This document shows, piece after piece, positions 35,071-43,721 of a DNA stretch of 44,765 nucleotides (its first letter is position 1; each line of letters starts with the position of its first letter). The translations under genes were made by a program, and so were the position numbers. The notes under the pieces were generated by a model, which worked only from the letters and a program-made list of their open reading frames with translations, had not been told where the DNA came from and ran no database searches. The DNA comes from Curvibacter sp. (GTDB lineage Bacteria > Pseudomonadota > Gammaproteobacteria > Burkholderiales > Burkholderiaceae_C): positions 1 to 44,765 of the forward strand of contig JADCGR010000047.1 in the NCBI GenBank assembly GCA_020248905.1, written 5' to 3'.

Positions 35071-35694
35071 ATGGCACGAATGAAATTTGTTTGTGACGCC
35101 GAGCGCTGCATCGAGTGCAACGGCTGCGTCACCGCCTGCAAGAACGAGCACGAGGTGCCCTGGGGCGTGAACCGCCGCCGCGTGGTCACCCTCAACGACG
35201 GTGTCCCCGGTGAGAAGTCCATCTCGGTCGCCTGCATGCACTGCAGCGACGCACCCTGCATGGCCGTCTGCCCCGTCAACTGCTTCTACCGAACCGATGA
35301 AGGCGTGGTGCTGCACGACAAGGACATCTGCATTGGCTGCGGGTACTGCTCCTACGCCTGCCCCTTCGGTGCGCCCCAGTTCCCCTCGGCTGGCACCTTC
35401 GGTGTGCGCGGCAAGATGGACAAGTGCACCTTCTGTGCCGGTGGCCCGGAAACCCATGGCAGCCAGTCCGAGTTCGAAAAGTACGGTCGCAACCGCCTGG
35501 CGGAGGGCAAGTTGCCCGCCTGCGCCGAGATGTGCTCGACCAAGGCGCTGCTTGCTGGCGACGGCGACATGGTGGCCGACATCTTCCGCACGCGCGTGTT
35601 GCAGCGCGGCAAGGGCGCTGAAGTCTGGGGCTGGGGTACCGCCTACGGCTCGCGTCAGGCCGGCCAGCCCGCACCTGCAGGAGCCAAGTCATGA
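35071..35694 (+). CDS. fdhB: Formate dehydrogenase iron-sulfur subunit
   Basis: 207 residues with four [4Fe-4S] motifs of the DMSO-reductase beta-subunit type: CIECNGCVTACKNEH, CMHCSDAPCMAVCPVNC, CIGCGYCSYACPFGAPQ and a C-terminal CTFC...CAEMC set. It wires electrons from FdhA to the cytochrome b subunit. There is no signal of its own, so it is probably exported with FdhA through Tat. A GGAG ribosome site precedes the ATG. Its stop overlaps the lipoprotein start by 4 bp (ATGA). Confidence 0.95.
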   Translation: MARMKFVCDAERCIECNGCVTACKNEHEVPWGVNRRRVVTLNDGVPGEKSISVACMHCSDAPCMAVCPVNCFYRTDEGVVLHDKDICIGCGYCSYACPFGAPQFPSAGTFGVRGKMDKCTFCAGGPETHGSQSEFEKYGRNRLAEGKLPACAEMCSTKALLAGDGDMVADIFRTRVLQRGKGAEVWGWGTAYGSRQAGQPAPAGAKS

Positions 35695-35912
35695 AGAAGG
35701 CCCTGACCATCGTCTTCGCTGCCTTCGTGCTCGCCGCCTGCGGCGAGGTGGACCAGTCGCTCGGTGGCGCCAAGCCCGACGCGCCGTCGCACACCGGCAC
35801 CGGCAAGGCCTACGTTGAACCCGGCTGGAAGGCCGGTGACAAGACGAGCTGGGAGTCCAAGCTCAAGGCGCGCGGCCAGTACGGTCAAAACGAGTACACC
35901 CGGGTCAACTGA
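35691..35912 (+). CDS. Small lipoprotein inside the fdh operon
   Basis: 73 residues. The signal peptide ends in lipobox LAAC, lipidated at about C17 (MKKALTIVFAAFVLAACGE). The mature part is about 55 residues, Gly/Lys-rich and hydrophilic, ending QYGQNEYTRVN. It is translationally coupled to fdhB and followed by fdhC after 14 bp, so it is made with the enzyme. I do not recognise the family. It may anchor or stabilise the periplasmic FdhAB module, but this is only inferred from position. Confidence 0.8.
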   Translation: MKKALTIVFAAFVLAACGEVDQSLGGAKPDAPSHTGTGKAYVEPGWKAGDKTSWESKLKARGQYGQNEYTRVN

Positions 35913-35926
35913 AGAACGGACCGTCC

Positions 35927-37102
35927 ATGAAAAAAGCTCTCGCCACGGCTTTCGTGATGGCCATGGCCTTGACAGGTACGGCCCAGGCCCAGCAAGACAG
36001 GCTCAAGCTCGATGCACCCCCGGCGCAGGCAGCTCCGGCCCAGCAGCAGGGTGGTATCAAAAGCCAAAACATCTTTGATGTGAAGCCCGATGCCAGCGAA
36101 GAGCCGGGCTATGCCACGCAGACCAATGCCGAGCGTGCCGCCGTGCAGCCTGGCAACAACGCGCCCATGTGGCGCTCGGTCGGCGCCGGTGTAACCGGCT
36201 TCAGCAGCCTGCCCGCGAAACAGGCGCCCGAAGCAGGCAACCTCATCCAGCCTTTCGTGCAGTACCCGGGCTCCATGCTCACTACGGCGGGGGAAGCCTG
36301 GCGTCAGGTGCGCAACCACTGGATCCTCCCCTACGGCGGCGCGCTGCTGCTGATCGCTCTGGGCGCCGTGGGCCTGTTCTACTGGCGCAAGGGCACCATG
36401 CAGCTGCATGGTGCCGAGACTGGTCGCAAGATCGAGCGCTTCACGGCGTTCGAGCGCTCGGCGCACTGGGCGAATGCCATTGCGTTCAGCATCCTGGCCA
36501 TCTCCGGCATCGTGATGGCTTTTGGCAAGTATTTCCTGCACCCAATCATCGGCGGCACCCTGTTCGGCTGGCTGACGTATGTGCTCAAGAACATGCACAA
36601 CTTCGCTGGCCCGGTGTTTGCGGTATCGTTGTTGATTGTCATCGGCACCTTCGTCAAGGACAATCTGCCGCGCAAGGAAGACATCGCGTGGCTGCTCAAG
36701 GGTGGTGGCCTATTCTCTGGTGAAGAGGTGCCCTCCCACCGCTTCAACGCTGGCGAGAAGGTGCTGTTCTGGGCGGGTGTGTTTGTGTTGGGACTGATCG
36801 TCGTCGGCTCGGGCCTCGTGCTGGACATGCTCATCCCGGGTCTGCAGTACCTGCGTGGCGACATGCAGATCGCGCACATGATCCACGCCGCCGCCGCCGT
36901 GCTGATGATGGCCATGTTCATCGGCCACATCTACATGGGCACCATCGGTATGGCTGGTGCCTACAGTGCCATGCGTACCGGCTACGTGGACGAAACCTGG
37001 GCCAAGGAACACCATGAGCTCTGGTATGCCGACATCAGGGCCGGCAAGATTCCGGCGCAGCGCACCCAGCCCGTCGCGCCCGGCGCCCCGGTGAAGGTCT
37101 GA
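35927..37102 (+). CDS. fdhC: Formate dehydrogenase cytochrome b subunit
   Basis: 391 residues, much longer than the ~210 of E. coli FdoI. A signal peptide (ending AQAQQ), a periplasmic stretch of about 100 residues and one extra helix (PYGGALLLIALGAVGLFYW) come before the usual gamma-subunit core. The core starts IERFTAFERSAHWANAIAFSILAISGIVMAFGKYF (read in parts) and has further helices with conserved histidines (HNFAGPVFAVSLL; MIHAAAAVLMMAMFIGHIYMG). It carries two b hemes and reduces quinone. The long N-terminal region resembles the FdhC form of Wolinella and Shewanella-type enzymes. Confidence 0.93.
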   Translation: MKKALATAFVMAMALTGTAQAQQDRLKLDAPPAQAAPAQQQGGIKSQNIFDVKPDASEEPGYATQTNAERAAVQPGNNAPMWRSVGAGVTGFSSLPAKQAPEAGNLIQPFVQYPGSMLTTAGEAWRQVRNHWILPYGGALLLIALGAVGLFYWRKGTMQLHGAETGRKIERFTAFERSAHWANAIAFSILAISGIVMAFGKYFLHPIIGGTLFGWLTYVLKNMHNFAGPVFAVSLLIVIGTFVKDNLPRKEDIAWLLKGGGLFSGEEVPSHRFNAGEKVLFWAGVFVLGLIVVGSGLVLDMLIPGLQYLRGDMQIAHMIHAAAAVLMMAMFIGHIYMGTIGMAGAYSAMRTGYVDETWAKEHHELWYADIRAGKIPAQRTQPVAPGAPVKV

Positions 37103-37130
37103 GAACCCGAACAAGACGAGAGATGCACCC

Positions 37131-37448
37131 ATGAAAGCTATTGCCATAATCCTGATGACTGGCGTCTTCAGCGTGAGCGCCCAGGCCAAGTTGCCGGCGC
37201 CCAGCGACGCCGCCAAGGCAGCCGCTGCCGAGGCGGCCGCCAAGACGGCCCACGCTGGCAAGGTCGATGCCTATCTGCTCTGCAAGTATCAGGACAAGAC
37301 CGCAGCGCACTACCGTAAGTCGGGCAAGGCTGGCAAGGATGACAAGCCGGTGGCCACCGCCCCCTGCGTGGACCCCGGTCCGTACAAGCCTGCAACAGCG
37401 GCTGCGCCTGCAGCCCCTGCGCCCGCCGCGCCGGCCAAGAAGTCCTGA
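37131..37448 (+). CDS. Small Ala/Lys-rich periplasmic protein, fdh operon
   Basis: 105 residues. The signal peptide is cleaved after SVSAQA. The mature part has an alanine-rich helix (SDAAKAAAAEAAAKTAHAG), a core with two cysteines (LLCKYQDKTAAHYRKSGKAGK...TAPCVDPGPYKP) and a Pro/Ala tail. The two cysteines could form a disulfide. It is the last gene before the operon's terminator, 28 bp after fdhC. I do not know the family; cotranscription suggests a role near the enzyme in the periplasm. Confidence 0.75.
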   Translation: MKAIAIILMTGVFSVSAQAKLPAPSDAAKAAAAEAAAKTAHAGKVDAYLLCKYQDKTAAHYRKSGKAGKDDKPVATAPCVDPGPYKPATAAAPAAPAPAAPAKKS

Positions 37449-37470
37449 GCCACCGGTCGATCAAGGCCGA

Positions 37471-37503
37471 AAGGTCAGGGTCGCGAGACCCTGGCCTTTT
37501 TTG
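37471..37503 (+). terminator. Rho-independent terminator of the fdh operon
   Basis: GGTCAGGGTC pairs with GACCCTGGCC around the tetraloop GCGA and is followed by TTTTTTT. It separates the structural operon from fdhD, which must have its own promoter or depend on read-through. Confidence 0.92.
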
Positions 37504-37518
37504 TTGTACCCTGCCGTC

Positions 37519-38379
37519 ATGATTCACCGTCACCTGCCCGAACTGACTCGCGCCAGCGCACCGCTGACGCGCGAGGTCGCGGTCGTCAACGAACATGGTG
37601 ACGCGAGCACGCTGTCCGTTCCCGCCGAGCGCGCACTGACGGTCTACGTGGACAAGCGCGAGCTCGTCACGCTCATGACTCTTGGCGCCCAACCCGAGCT
37701 GCTGGTGTTGGGCTACCTGCGCAATCAGCGCCTGGTGCGCTCGGTCGAGGAGGTCGAGTCCATCACCGTGGACTGGGATGTGGGCGCTGCTGCCGTCAAG
37801 ACCCGCGAGGGTATCGCCAACGTGGAGGAGCGCACCGCCAAGCGCGTCGTCACCACAGGCTGCGGGCAGGGCAGCGTTTTTGGTGACCTCATGGATGAGG
37901 TCGACCAGATCGACCTGTCGCCCGACGCGCGCCTGACCCAGGCCCAGCTCTACGGCATCGTCAATGCCATCCGCCTGCAGGAGAGCACCTACAAGTCCGC
38001 CGGCTCCGTGCATGCGTGCGCGCTGTTCCGTGGCGAGGAGATGCTGATCTTCGTCGAGGATGTCGGGCGGCACAACGCGATTGACACGATCGCGGGCTGG
38101 ATCTGGATGCAGGATCCTGCGTTGATGGACGACGCCAGCAAAGTCTTCTACACCACCGGGCGCCTGACGAGCGAGATGGTGATCAAATCAGCCCAGATGG
38201 GGGTGCCTATTGTTGTTTCCCGCAGTGGCATTACGCAGATGGGACACATGGTCGCTGAGCGCGTGGGGCTGTGTGCGATTGGGCGTGCGACCGGGCGGCA
38301 CTTCTATTGCTATACGGCGTTGCAGCGCTTGGTGCTCCAGCCTGAGTTGGCCGGGCCCAAGTTGCGGGTGGTGGCTTAG
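37519..38379 (+). CDS. fdhD: FdhD sulfurtransferase for formate dehydrogenase
   Basis: 286 residues. FdhD passes sulfur from the cysteine desulfurase to the Mo-bis-MGD cofactor of formate dehydrogenase. Recognisable segments are TTGCGQGSVFGDLMDEV, KSAGSVHACALF, VEDVGRHNAIDTIAGW and TTGRLTSEMVIKSAQMGVPIVVSRSG (read in two parts). The CxxC motif of the E. coli protein is reduced to CGQG: C115 is kept and the second cysteine is glycine. The ATG at 37519 lies 16 bp after the terminator's T-run. Confidence 0.93.
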   Translation: MIHRHLPELTRASAPLTREVAVVNEHGDASTLSVPAERALTVYVDKRELVTLMTLGAQPELLVLGYLRNQRLVRSVEEVESITVDWDVGAAAVKTREGIANVEERTAKRVVTTGCGQGSVFGDLMDEVDQIDLSPDARLTQAQLYGIVNAIRLQESTYKSAGSVHACALFRGEEMLIFVEDVGRHNAIDTIAGWIWMQDPALMDDASKVFYTTGRLTSEMVIKSAQMGVPIVVSRSGITQMGHMVAERVGLCAIGRATGRHFYCYTALQRLVLQPELAGPKLRVVA

Positions 38380-38900
38380 CTTTTCCTTTGCGGGGTTTTG
38401 CCGGGTCTCGTCGCGGCGGGCGCCGACTTTCTTTGCTTGGCCAAAGAAAGTAAGCAAAGAAAGATGGCTCTGGTGTCTGTGACCCCGGCAATGCCGAGGC
38501 AAGCTACGGCGCTCTACTTGGCCGGGGTCTGCGAAAACTCGCTACGCTCAAACATGCGCTGCACTTGATCCGTCCAAGCCTGCGCTCCTCCGCACAGACT
38601 CAAGGGCGGGGAGTACTGCAAACCGAATGCAGATCCAACGAGGGCACGCCGTTGCGTACCTTTGCTTCGTCTCGGCAGAAAACTGAGGGCGTACCGCCGC
38701 ACGTATTGGTTGGTTTGATGATCTCGAGCACGAAGAAAGGAATACGAATCGAGCCTGATTCGGGATCTTTCCCAAGTACGACTGAGGCCAAAGAGCCGCG
38801 CATCGTGTTTTCGCCGATGTACTTGACGAGTCTCCGCAACACCCGGGGCGGTTCATGATGCGTATTGGCTCAAAGGCAGGGTTTCTACGAATATTCAATG
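38380..38900. other. Non-coding junction between fdhD and the AT-richer block
   Basis: About 520 bp with no gene I can support. It holds the hairpin repeat at 38427-38463 and next to it CTTGGCCGGGGTC and CTCGCTACGCTCAAACATGCGC, sequences of a kind that often accompany that hairpin in dispersed intergenic repeats. Short open frames exist on both strands (for example 38600-38842 minus), but none is recognisable. Composition changes to AT-richer near 38700. Confidence 0.5.
38427..38463. repeat. Dispersed CTTTCTTTGCTT hairpin repeat
   Basis: Perfect 12-bp arms CTTTCTTTGCTT / AAGCAAAGAAAG enclose GGCCAAAGAAAGT, which itself can pair within the left arm (CTTTGGCC-like). This hairpin is a widespread intergenic repeat in beta- and gammaproteobacteria. 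It could also act on transcripts leaving fdhD. Confidence 0.7.
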
Positions 38901-38918
38901 TTTGTACGATTGTTCAAA
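38901..38918. promoter_or_regulatory. Probable TetR operator
   Basis: TTTGTACGATTGTTCAAA is an 18-bp imperfect palindrome with 7 bp between it and the ATG of the TetR-type gene. The position suits autorepression of the regulator and its downstream operon. Confidence 0.5.
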
Positions 38919-38925
38919 TGTGGTC

Positions 38926-39603
38926 ATGCTGTCCCAACGTAAAGCCGCCAGAACGGATCGCAGGGCCGCTATCTTGCTGGCTGCCGAGAAGTTATTTGCG
39001 CAACGGGGCTATCATGCGGTGACCATCCGCCAAATCGCCGATGAGGCGAGCGTCCCCTTGGCGCTTGTGAGCTATTACTACGGCCAAAAGCAATCGTTGT
39101 TTGAAGCCATCTTTGCTCACTGGAACAACACCATTGAAGAACGGTTGCGCGAACTGCAATTGGCTCGGCAAGCGGTCGATCCGCAGGCGAGGTTGGTCCG
39201 TATCGTTGAAGCTTTCGTGGATCCGGTTCTACGTCTTCGTGCCAGCTCCGAGGGAGAGTACTACGCGCTTCTGGTTGCGCGCGAGCTTTCACACGCCACC
39301 GATGCAGCCAACCGTGTTCTAAGAACTTACTTTGATCCATTGGCGCGTGTGTTCATTGAGGCGCTGGCCGAAGCGATGCCTCAAGCAACCCGTCAACAGG
39401 TAGTTTGGGGATATCAGTTTGCGCTTGGGGCCCTAACGCATCACCTCAGCGACAAGCGAGTTCATCGACTGTCGGGTAAGCTCAACACGCCCTGCGATCC
39501 CTCAGCACGGCCTCTCCTCGTAGACTTCATCGTAGGCGGCCTTCGAGCCGCCCTGCGGGCGCAGCCTGCATCCCTTTCCCAACCCCGAAGGAGACTCTCA
39601 TGA
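38926..39603 (+). CDS. TetR-family transcriptional regulator
   Basis: 225 residues. The N-terminal HTH is clear: RRAAILLAAEKLFAQRGYHAVTIRQIADEASVPLALVSYYYGQKQSLFEAIF (read in parts), residues about 12-65. A helical ligand-binding domain follows. The ATG at 38926 is preferred; the frame is open from 38902 but that part covers the palindrome. Its stop overlaps the binding-protein gene by 4 bp (ATGA), so regulator and transporter form one operon. The effector is probably the imported compound. The DNA is less GC-rich than the oxidase and FDH regions. Confidence 0.92.
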   Translation: MLSQRKAARTDRRAAILLAAEKLFAQRGYHAVTIRQIADEASVPLALVSYYYGQKQSLFEAIFAHWNNTIEERLRELQLARQAVDPQARLVRIVEAFVDPVLRLRASSEGEYYALLVARELSHATDAANRVLRTYFDPLARVFIEALAEAMPQATRQQVVWGYQFALGALTHHLSDKRVHRLSGKLNTPCDPSARPLLVDFIVGGLRAALRAQPASLSQPRRRLS

Positions 39604-40538
39604 AAAGACGCACCCTGCTCTCGAGTGCTGCAGCAGCCGGTCTGTCCGCCGCATGGCCGGTACGCGCACAAGGCGCCAAGGTGGTGTTTGGCTACACAGC
39701 CGTCACCGATTTCACGTCTGTCTTCGTGGCGGCCGAAGAAGGTTATTTCCGGAAACGTAATCTTGATGTTGAGCTCAAGTTCATTCCACTCAATTCGACA
39801 ATTCCAGCGGCTATCCAGTCCGACTCGTTGCAAATTGGCGGGCCGACGCCATCGGTCTACCTGCAAGGTGTTGACGGTGGGCTCGACCATGTTGTGGTTG
39901 CGGGCGGCGGTGTAACGTCAAAGGCGATCACGGGATTTGGACTGGTGGCCCGTGCGGGATCAGGCATCAAGATGCCCCAAGACTGTCTGGGGAAAAAAAT
40001 TGGTGTGCCGGGGCTCGGAGCCTTCTTGCATGTGACGTTTCGTGCCTGGCTGAAGCAAAACGGCGTGGATTACCGCAAGGTTACTTTTGTTGAAGCATCC
40101 TTTCCACAGCACGGTGACTTATTGCGCGGCGGGTCCATCGACGCAGTGGTCACAGCCGACCCCTTCATGAGTCGCATCACCGATAGCGGTGCAGGCTATG
40201 TGGCGTCCTACTACTCCACCTTCCTGCCCGAGGGCAATCCCACCATCATCTACACGGCACGGCGCGACTGGGCACAGAACAACCCTGCTACGGTGAAGGC
40301 TTTCCGGGAAGCCGTGCAGGAAGGTGCCGCGTTCATTCAAAACGCAAAGAATAATGACAAGGTGCGCGCCGCCATCGGGAAATACATCAAACTTCCGCCC
40401 GAAGTGCTGGCCAAGATACAGATTTCGCCGCCTGGACCGGTGGTTACCGAAAAGCAACTCAATTACTGGATCGGATTGATGAAAGACCAGGAGATGCTTA
40501 AAGGGACTCCAAACGTGGCACAGCTAATCGTGAAGTGA
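39600..40538 (+). CDS. ABC transporter binding protein, NitT/TauT (SsuA) type
   Basis: 312 residues: a Tat-like signal (MKRRTLLSSAAAAGLSAAWPVRAQ) and a type II periplasmic binding fold of the NMT1/SsuA family (VAAEEGYFRKRNLDVELKFIP; LGKKIGVPGLGAFLHVTFRAWL with FLHV in the anion loop; DAVVTADPFMSR). The family binds sulfonates, taurine, nitrate, thiamine precursors and aromatic acids. With a cyclase and a fumarylacetoacetase-like gene downstream, an organic acid or aromatic compound is more likely than nitrate. This is inference. Confidence 0.9.
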   Translation: MKRRTLLSSAAAAGLSAAWPVRAQGAKVVFGYTAVTDFTSVFVAAEEGYFRKRNLDVELKFIPLNSTIPAAIQSDSLQIGGPTPSVYLQGVDGGLDHVVVAGGGVTSKAITGFGLVARAGSGIKMPQDCLGKKIGVPGLGAFLHVTFRAWLKQNGVDYRKVTFVEASFPQHGDLLRGGSIDAVVTADPFMSRITDSGAGYVASYYSTFLPEGNPTIIYTARRDWAQNNPATVKAFREAVQEGAAFIQNAKNNDKVRAAIGKYIKLPPEVLAKIQISPPGPVVTEKQLNYWIGLMKDQEMLKGTPNVAQLIVK

Positions 40539-40541
40539 GTG

Positions 40542-41324
40542 ATGTCCAGCGCTATCTCTACCACCCTACTGGATTTCCAGGGAGTGAACATCCATCTTGG
40601 AGGTCGGGAGATCCTTTCGCCCATCGATTTTTCTGTAGCAGCAGGCGAATTTGTTTGCATCATTGGCCCCTCGGGCTGCGGAAAGACAACGCTGCTGCGC
40701 GCAGCAGCGGGCTTTCTGCACCCATCTGGCGGGCAAGTCGTTAGGGCGGGACGTACCGTCAGCGGCCCTTCCAGGGAAGTGGCATTTGTCTTCCAGGACT
40801 ATGGGCGGGCGCTTCTCCCCTGGCGCAGTGTGGGCGGCAACATTGCACTGGCTTTGGAGGCAGCGGGTGTCACCAAGGCAGAGCGGCCGGCGCACATAGC
40901 CAAAGTACTTGAAACGGTGGGCTTGAGCGCCCACGCCGAAAAATTTCCGGCCCAGCTCTCGGGGGGCATGCAACAGCGGGTGCAAATTGCGCGCTGCTTG
41001 GCACAAGGGCCTCAGCTCATGATGATGGACGAACCGTTTGGTGCCTTGGATGCGATGACACGTGAGAATCTGCAAGATGAGTTGTCGCGTCTGGTTCGCT
41101 TGAGTGGCCTGACCGTGCTGTTTGTCACACACGACCTGGAAGAAGCGATCTATCTCAGTGATCGGGTCATTGTCCTGCGTGCTTATCCGACCGTGGATAA
41201 GCCGAGCTTGGCTGCGATAGTCAACGTGCCAATTCCACGCCCACGTGATCAGCTCGCCACCAAGGAACACCCTGAATTTCTGCGCCTTCGACGTGAGCTC
41301 TACGGTTTTTTAGGACATCACTGA
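40542..41324 (+). CDS. ABC transporter ATPase, NitT/TauT type
   Basis: 260 residues. Walker A is GPSGCGKTT, the Q-loop is FQDYGRALLPWRSV, the ABC signature is LSGGMQQRVQIARCLA, Walker B is LMMMDEPFGALD, and the switch histidine is in FVTHDLEEAIYLSDRV. It matches SsuB/TauB-type ATPases that drive import with the two permeases downstream. A GTG one codon upstream (40539) is an alternative start. The stop shares one base with the next start (TGATG). Confidence 0.95.
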   Translation: MSSAISTTLLDFQGVNIHLGGREILSPIDFSVAAGEFVCIIGPSGCGKTTLLRAAAGFLHPSGGQVVRAGRTVSGPSREVAFVFQDYGRALLPWRSVGGNIALALEAAGVTKAERPAHIAKVLETVGLSAHAEKFPAQLSGGMQQRVQIARCLAQGPQLMMMDEPFGALDAMTRENLQDELSRLVRLSGLTVLFVTHDLEEAIYLSDRVIVLRAYPTVDKPSLAAIVNVPIPRPRDQLATKEHPEFLRLRRELYGFLGHH

Positions 41325-42124
41325 TGCCGGCTCTGACAGTGGATGCTTTGCGAAGGGGGTTGCGCCCGTGGGTATTCCCGGCAATGTTGCTCGCACTATT
41401 GGAGTGGGCCACCCGGACATTGACGCCTGCAAGTGATGCCTTGGCACCACCCTCGCAGGCGCTGATAGCCTTTACCAACGCAATGGCATCGGGCAGCGAC
41501 AGCGGTGTTCTGCGCGCCACTCTATTCACGCTGGGCAGTGCATCAGCAGGCTTGATGCTCGGGGCAGGTCTGGGTCTCGCTGTGGGCATTCTCCTTGGGT
41601 TGTCCCGACGCGCTGCGAGTATGAGTTTTCTGAGCATCGAGATGCTGCGACCGATCCCCTCCGTCGCCCTAATTCCGCTGGCAATGCTGGTCTTTGGTTT
41701 TGGATTCCGAATGGAGATCAGTGTTGTGGCTTTTGCGACGTTCTGGCCACTATTGATTCTTGCGCAAGCCGCTGCTCGCCAGATTGAACCCGGCTTGCTA
41801 GAGGTTGCCCGCGCGCTGGAACTCAGCCCTTGGGCACGGATCCGCAAGATCTTGCTGCCTGCCATGGTGCCGCGCCTGTTTGTGGCGCTGAGGCTCGGCG
41901 TATCCATCGCGCTGGTAGTGGCCGTGACGGTGGAGATTGCCGCCAATCCGCATGGCATGGGGTATGCGCTCATGATTGCACAACAAAGCCTGGCCCCTGA
42001 CCTGATGCTGGGTTGGCTGGGATGGATTGGTGTCGTCGGCTTTACTCTGAACGCAGTGGCGCTGCGCCTGGAGCGCGCAACAGCGCGGCGTATGGGTGTA
42101 CGCGCAGCTGGAGAGTCACCATGA
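41324..42124 (+). CDS. ABC transporter permease 1
   Basis: 266 residues with six hydrophobic helices and the BPD_transp_1 fold. The EAA loop for contact with the ATPase reads EVARALELSPWARIRKILLPAMVPRLFVALRLG (in two parts). SsuC/TauC-like. It is paired with a second permease in a 4-bp overlap, so the importer is likely a heterodimer rather than the single-permease homodimer usual for SsuABC. Confidence 0.92.
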   Translation: MPALTVDALRRGLRPWVFPAMLLALLEWATRTLTPASDALAPPSQALIAFTNAMASGSDSGVLRATLFTLGSASAGLMLGAGLGLAVGILLGLSRRAASMSFLSIEMLRPIPSVALIPLAMLVFGFGFRMEISVVAFATFWPLLILAQAAARQIEPGLLEVARALELSPWARIRKILLPAMVPRLFVALRLGVSIALVVAVTVEIAANPHGMGYALMIAQQSLAPDLMLGWLGWIGVVGFTLNAVALRLERATARRMGVRAAGESP

Positions 42125-42879
42125 AGTGCTTGCCCCTGCGTTCGACAATTGAGAGTCTCATTGTTTTGTCGGTGCTGGGCGGACTGTGGTGGCTGGCCAG
42201 TCACCAGGGCTGGATCAGCAAGGTCTTCCTGCCGACACCGGAGGCAACGCTGACCAGCCTGCTTGACGGATTGCAGGGTGAGTTGCTTGTGTTTACCGGC
42301 GATACTGTTTTGCGCATGCTATTCGGTTGGCTGCTGGCTTCCCTGATTGGGGTTCTCGTGGGCGCACTGATCGGTGCATCCGATACCGTACGTCAATGGA
42401 CGGCCCCGACCCTTGAATTTGTCCGGCCCATGCCCGCTTCGGCTGTCATGCCTCTGGCTATATCGCTATTGGGTCTGAGCAGTGGGATGGTGTTGGCTGT
42501 TGTGGCTTTTGGGGCCATGTGGCCGGTGCTGTTGGCGACGGTGCATGGCGTGGCATCGGTGCATCTGCGGTTGCGCGAGGTCGCGCGGGCCTTGCAATTG
42601 TCGCGAACCGCCTTCGTGCTCAAGATTGGGTTGCCCAACGCCCTGCCTGACATATTGGCGGGCATGCGCCTGTCGATGACCATCTCGCTCATCGTCGCAG
42701 TGGTCGGCGAAATGATTGCCTCGCAGTCAGGTTTGGGCCAAGCGATTTTGCTGGCCGCCCGATCTTTTCGCGCCAGTGAGCTATTTGCAGGCATCGCGTT
42801 ACTTGGCTTGATTGGATTTTTAAGCAACGCGCTGCTCGCTTTGACAGAACGACGCCTGCTGAAATGGCAGACGCCCTGA
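42121..42879 (+). CDS. ABC transporter permease 2
   Basis: 252 residues, again a BPD_transp_1 permease with about six helices. Its EAA loop is REVARALQLSRTAFVLKIGLPNALPDILAGMRLS (in two parts), and the opening WWLASHQGWISKVFLPTPEATL is typical of SsuC-type proteins. It overlaps permease 1 by 4 bp (ATGA) and is followed after 18 bp by the cyclase gene. Sequence divergence from permease 1 shows the two are not a recent tandem duplication. Confidence 0.92.
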   Translation: MKCLPLRSTIESLIVLSVLGGLWWLASHQGWISKVFLPTPEATLTSLLDGLQGELLVFTGDTVLRMLFGWLLASLIGVLVGALIGASDTVRQWTAPTLEFVRPMPASAVMPLAISLLGLSSGMVLAVVAFGAMWPVLLATVHGVASVHLRLREVARALQLSRTAFVLKIGLPNALPDILAGMRLSMTISLIVAVVGEMIASQSGLGQAILLAARSFRASELFAGIALLGLIGFLSNALLALTERRLLKWQTP

Positions 42880-42897
42880 CACTTCACCAAGGAGACC

Positions 42898-43704
42898 ATG
42901 ATGCCCCGAAAATTTATCGACCTGTCGATCTTTCTTGAAAACGATGTGCTCAGTGACCCGCCCGCGTTCGCACCCAAGATTCAGTACTTCACCCACAAGA
43001 ACACCTTTGAACAAATTGAGCCTTTTTTCCCCGGACTGCAAAAGCAGGATCTACCCGATGGTGAAGGCTGGGCGGTCGAGATGGTTCAACTCTCCACCCA
43101 CAATGGTACCCATCTCGATGCGCCATACCACTTTCACTCGACCATGGATGCGAAACACGGAGGCAAGAAACCCGCCATTGCCATTCACGATGTGCCGCTA
43201 GAGTGGTGCTTTCAGCCTGGCGTAAAACTGGATTTCCGTCATTTCGGAGACGGTTATGTGGTCACGGCCGGAGATGTTGAGGCGGAACTCAGGCGTATTG
43301 ACCACACCCTGACGCCTCTGGAAATCGTGGTCATTAACACGCGCGCCGGTTCACGCTACGGGCACCCTGACTATGTATCCGCAGGCTGCGGCATGGGCTA
43401 CGAAGCTACGATGTATCTTTTAGAGCGCGGCGTTCGCCTTACTGGAACCGACGCTTGGAGCTGGGACGCTCCCTTTGTGTACACGGCAAAAAAATATGGA
43501 GAAACTCATGATGCGTCGCTGATCTGGGAAGGCCACAAGGCTGGCCGTGACATCGGCTACTGCCATATTGAGAAGATGCACAACTTGGAGAGTCTGCCAC
43601 CAAACGGTTTTTATATTTCGTGCTTTCCGCACAAGATTCGCGGCGCATCGGCCGGCTGGACCCGTGCCGTCGCCATTTTTGACGACGCAGTGCTCGCTGC
43701 CTGA
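42898..43704 (+). CDS. Cyclase-family (kynurenine formamidase-like) hydrolase
   Basis: 268 residues of the metal-dependent cyclase/KynB superfamily. The metal site is H68, H72 and D74 in STHNGTHLDAPYHF, the family hallmark HxGTHxD. GSRYGHPDYVSAGCGMGYEATMYLLERGVRLTGTDAWSWDAP (read in parts) forms the rest of the site. The family hydrolyses N-formylkynurenine, isatin, or cyclic and aromatic amides and esters. A GGAG site precedes two adjacent ATGs. It lies between the importer and a fumarylacetoacetase-like gene, suggesting ring or amide cleavage of the imported compound. Confidence 0.85.
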   Translation: MMPRKFIDLSIFLENDVLSDPPAFAPKIQYFTHKNTFEQIEPFFPGLQKQDLPDGEGWAVEMVQLSTHNGTHLDAPYHFHSTMDAKHGGKKPAIAIHDVPLEWCFQPGVKLDFRHFGDGYVVTAGDVEAELRRIDHTLTPLEIVVINTRAGSRYGHPDYVSAGCGMGYEATMYLLERGVRLTGTDAWSWDAPFVYTAKKYGETHDASLIWEGHKAGRDIGYCHIEKMHNLESLPPNGFYISCFPHKIRGASAGWTRAVAIFDDAVLAA

Positions 43705-43721
43705 ACGGATGCTGAACAAGC

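Noticed and set aside
38600-38842. Short minus-strand frame (MLRRLVKYIGENTMRGSLASVV...) as a gene
   Set aside because: No ribosome site, no recognised family, and an equally protein-like frame exists on the other strand; it may be a decayed fragment.
41221-42204. 327-codon minus-strand frame under the permease genes
   Set aside because: Arg/Ser/Pro-rich shadow; the plus strand encodes clear ABC permeases with coupled starts.
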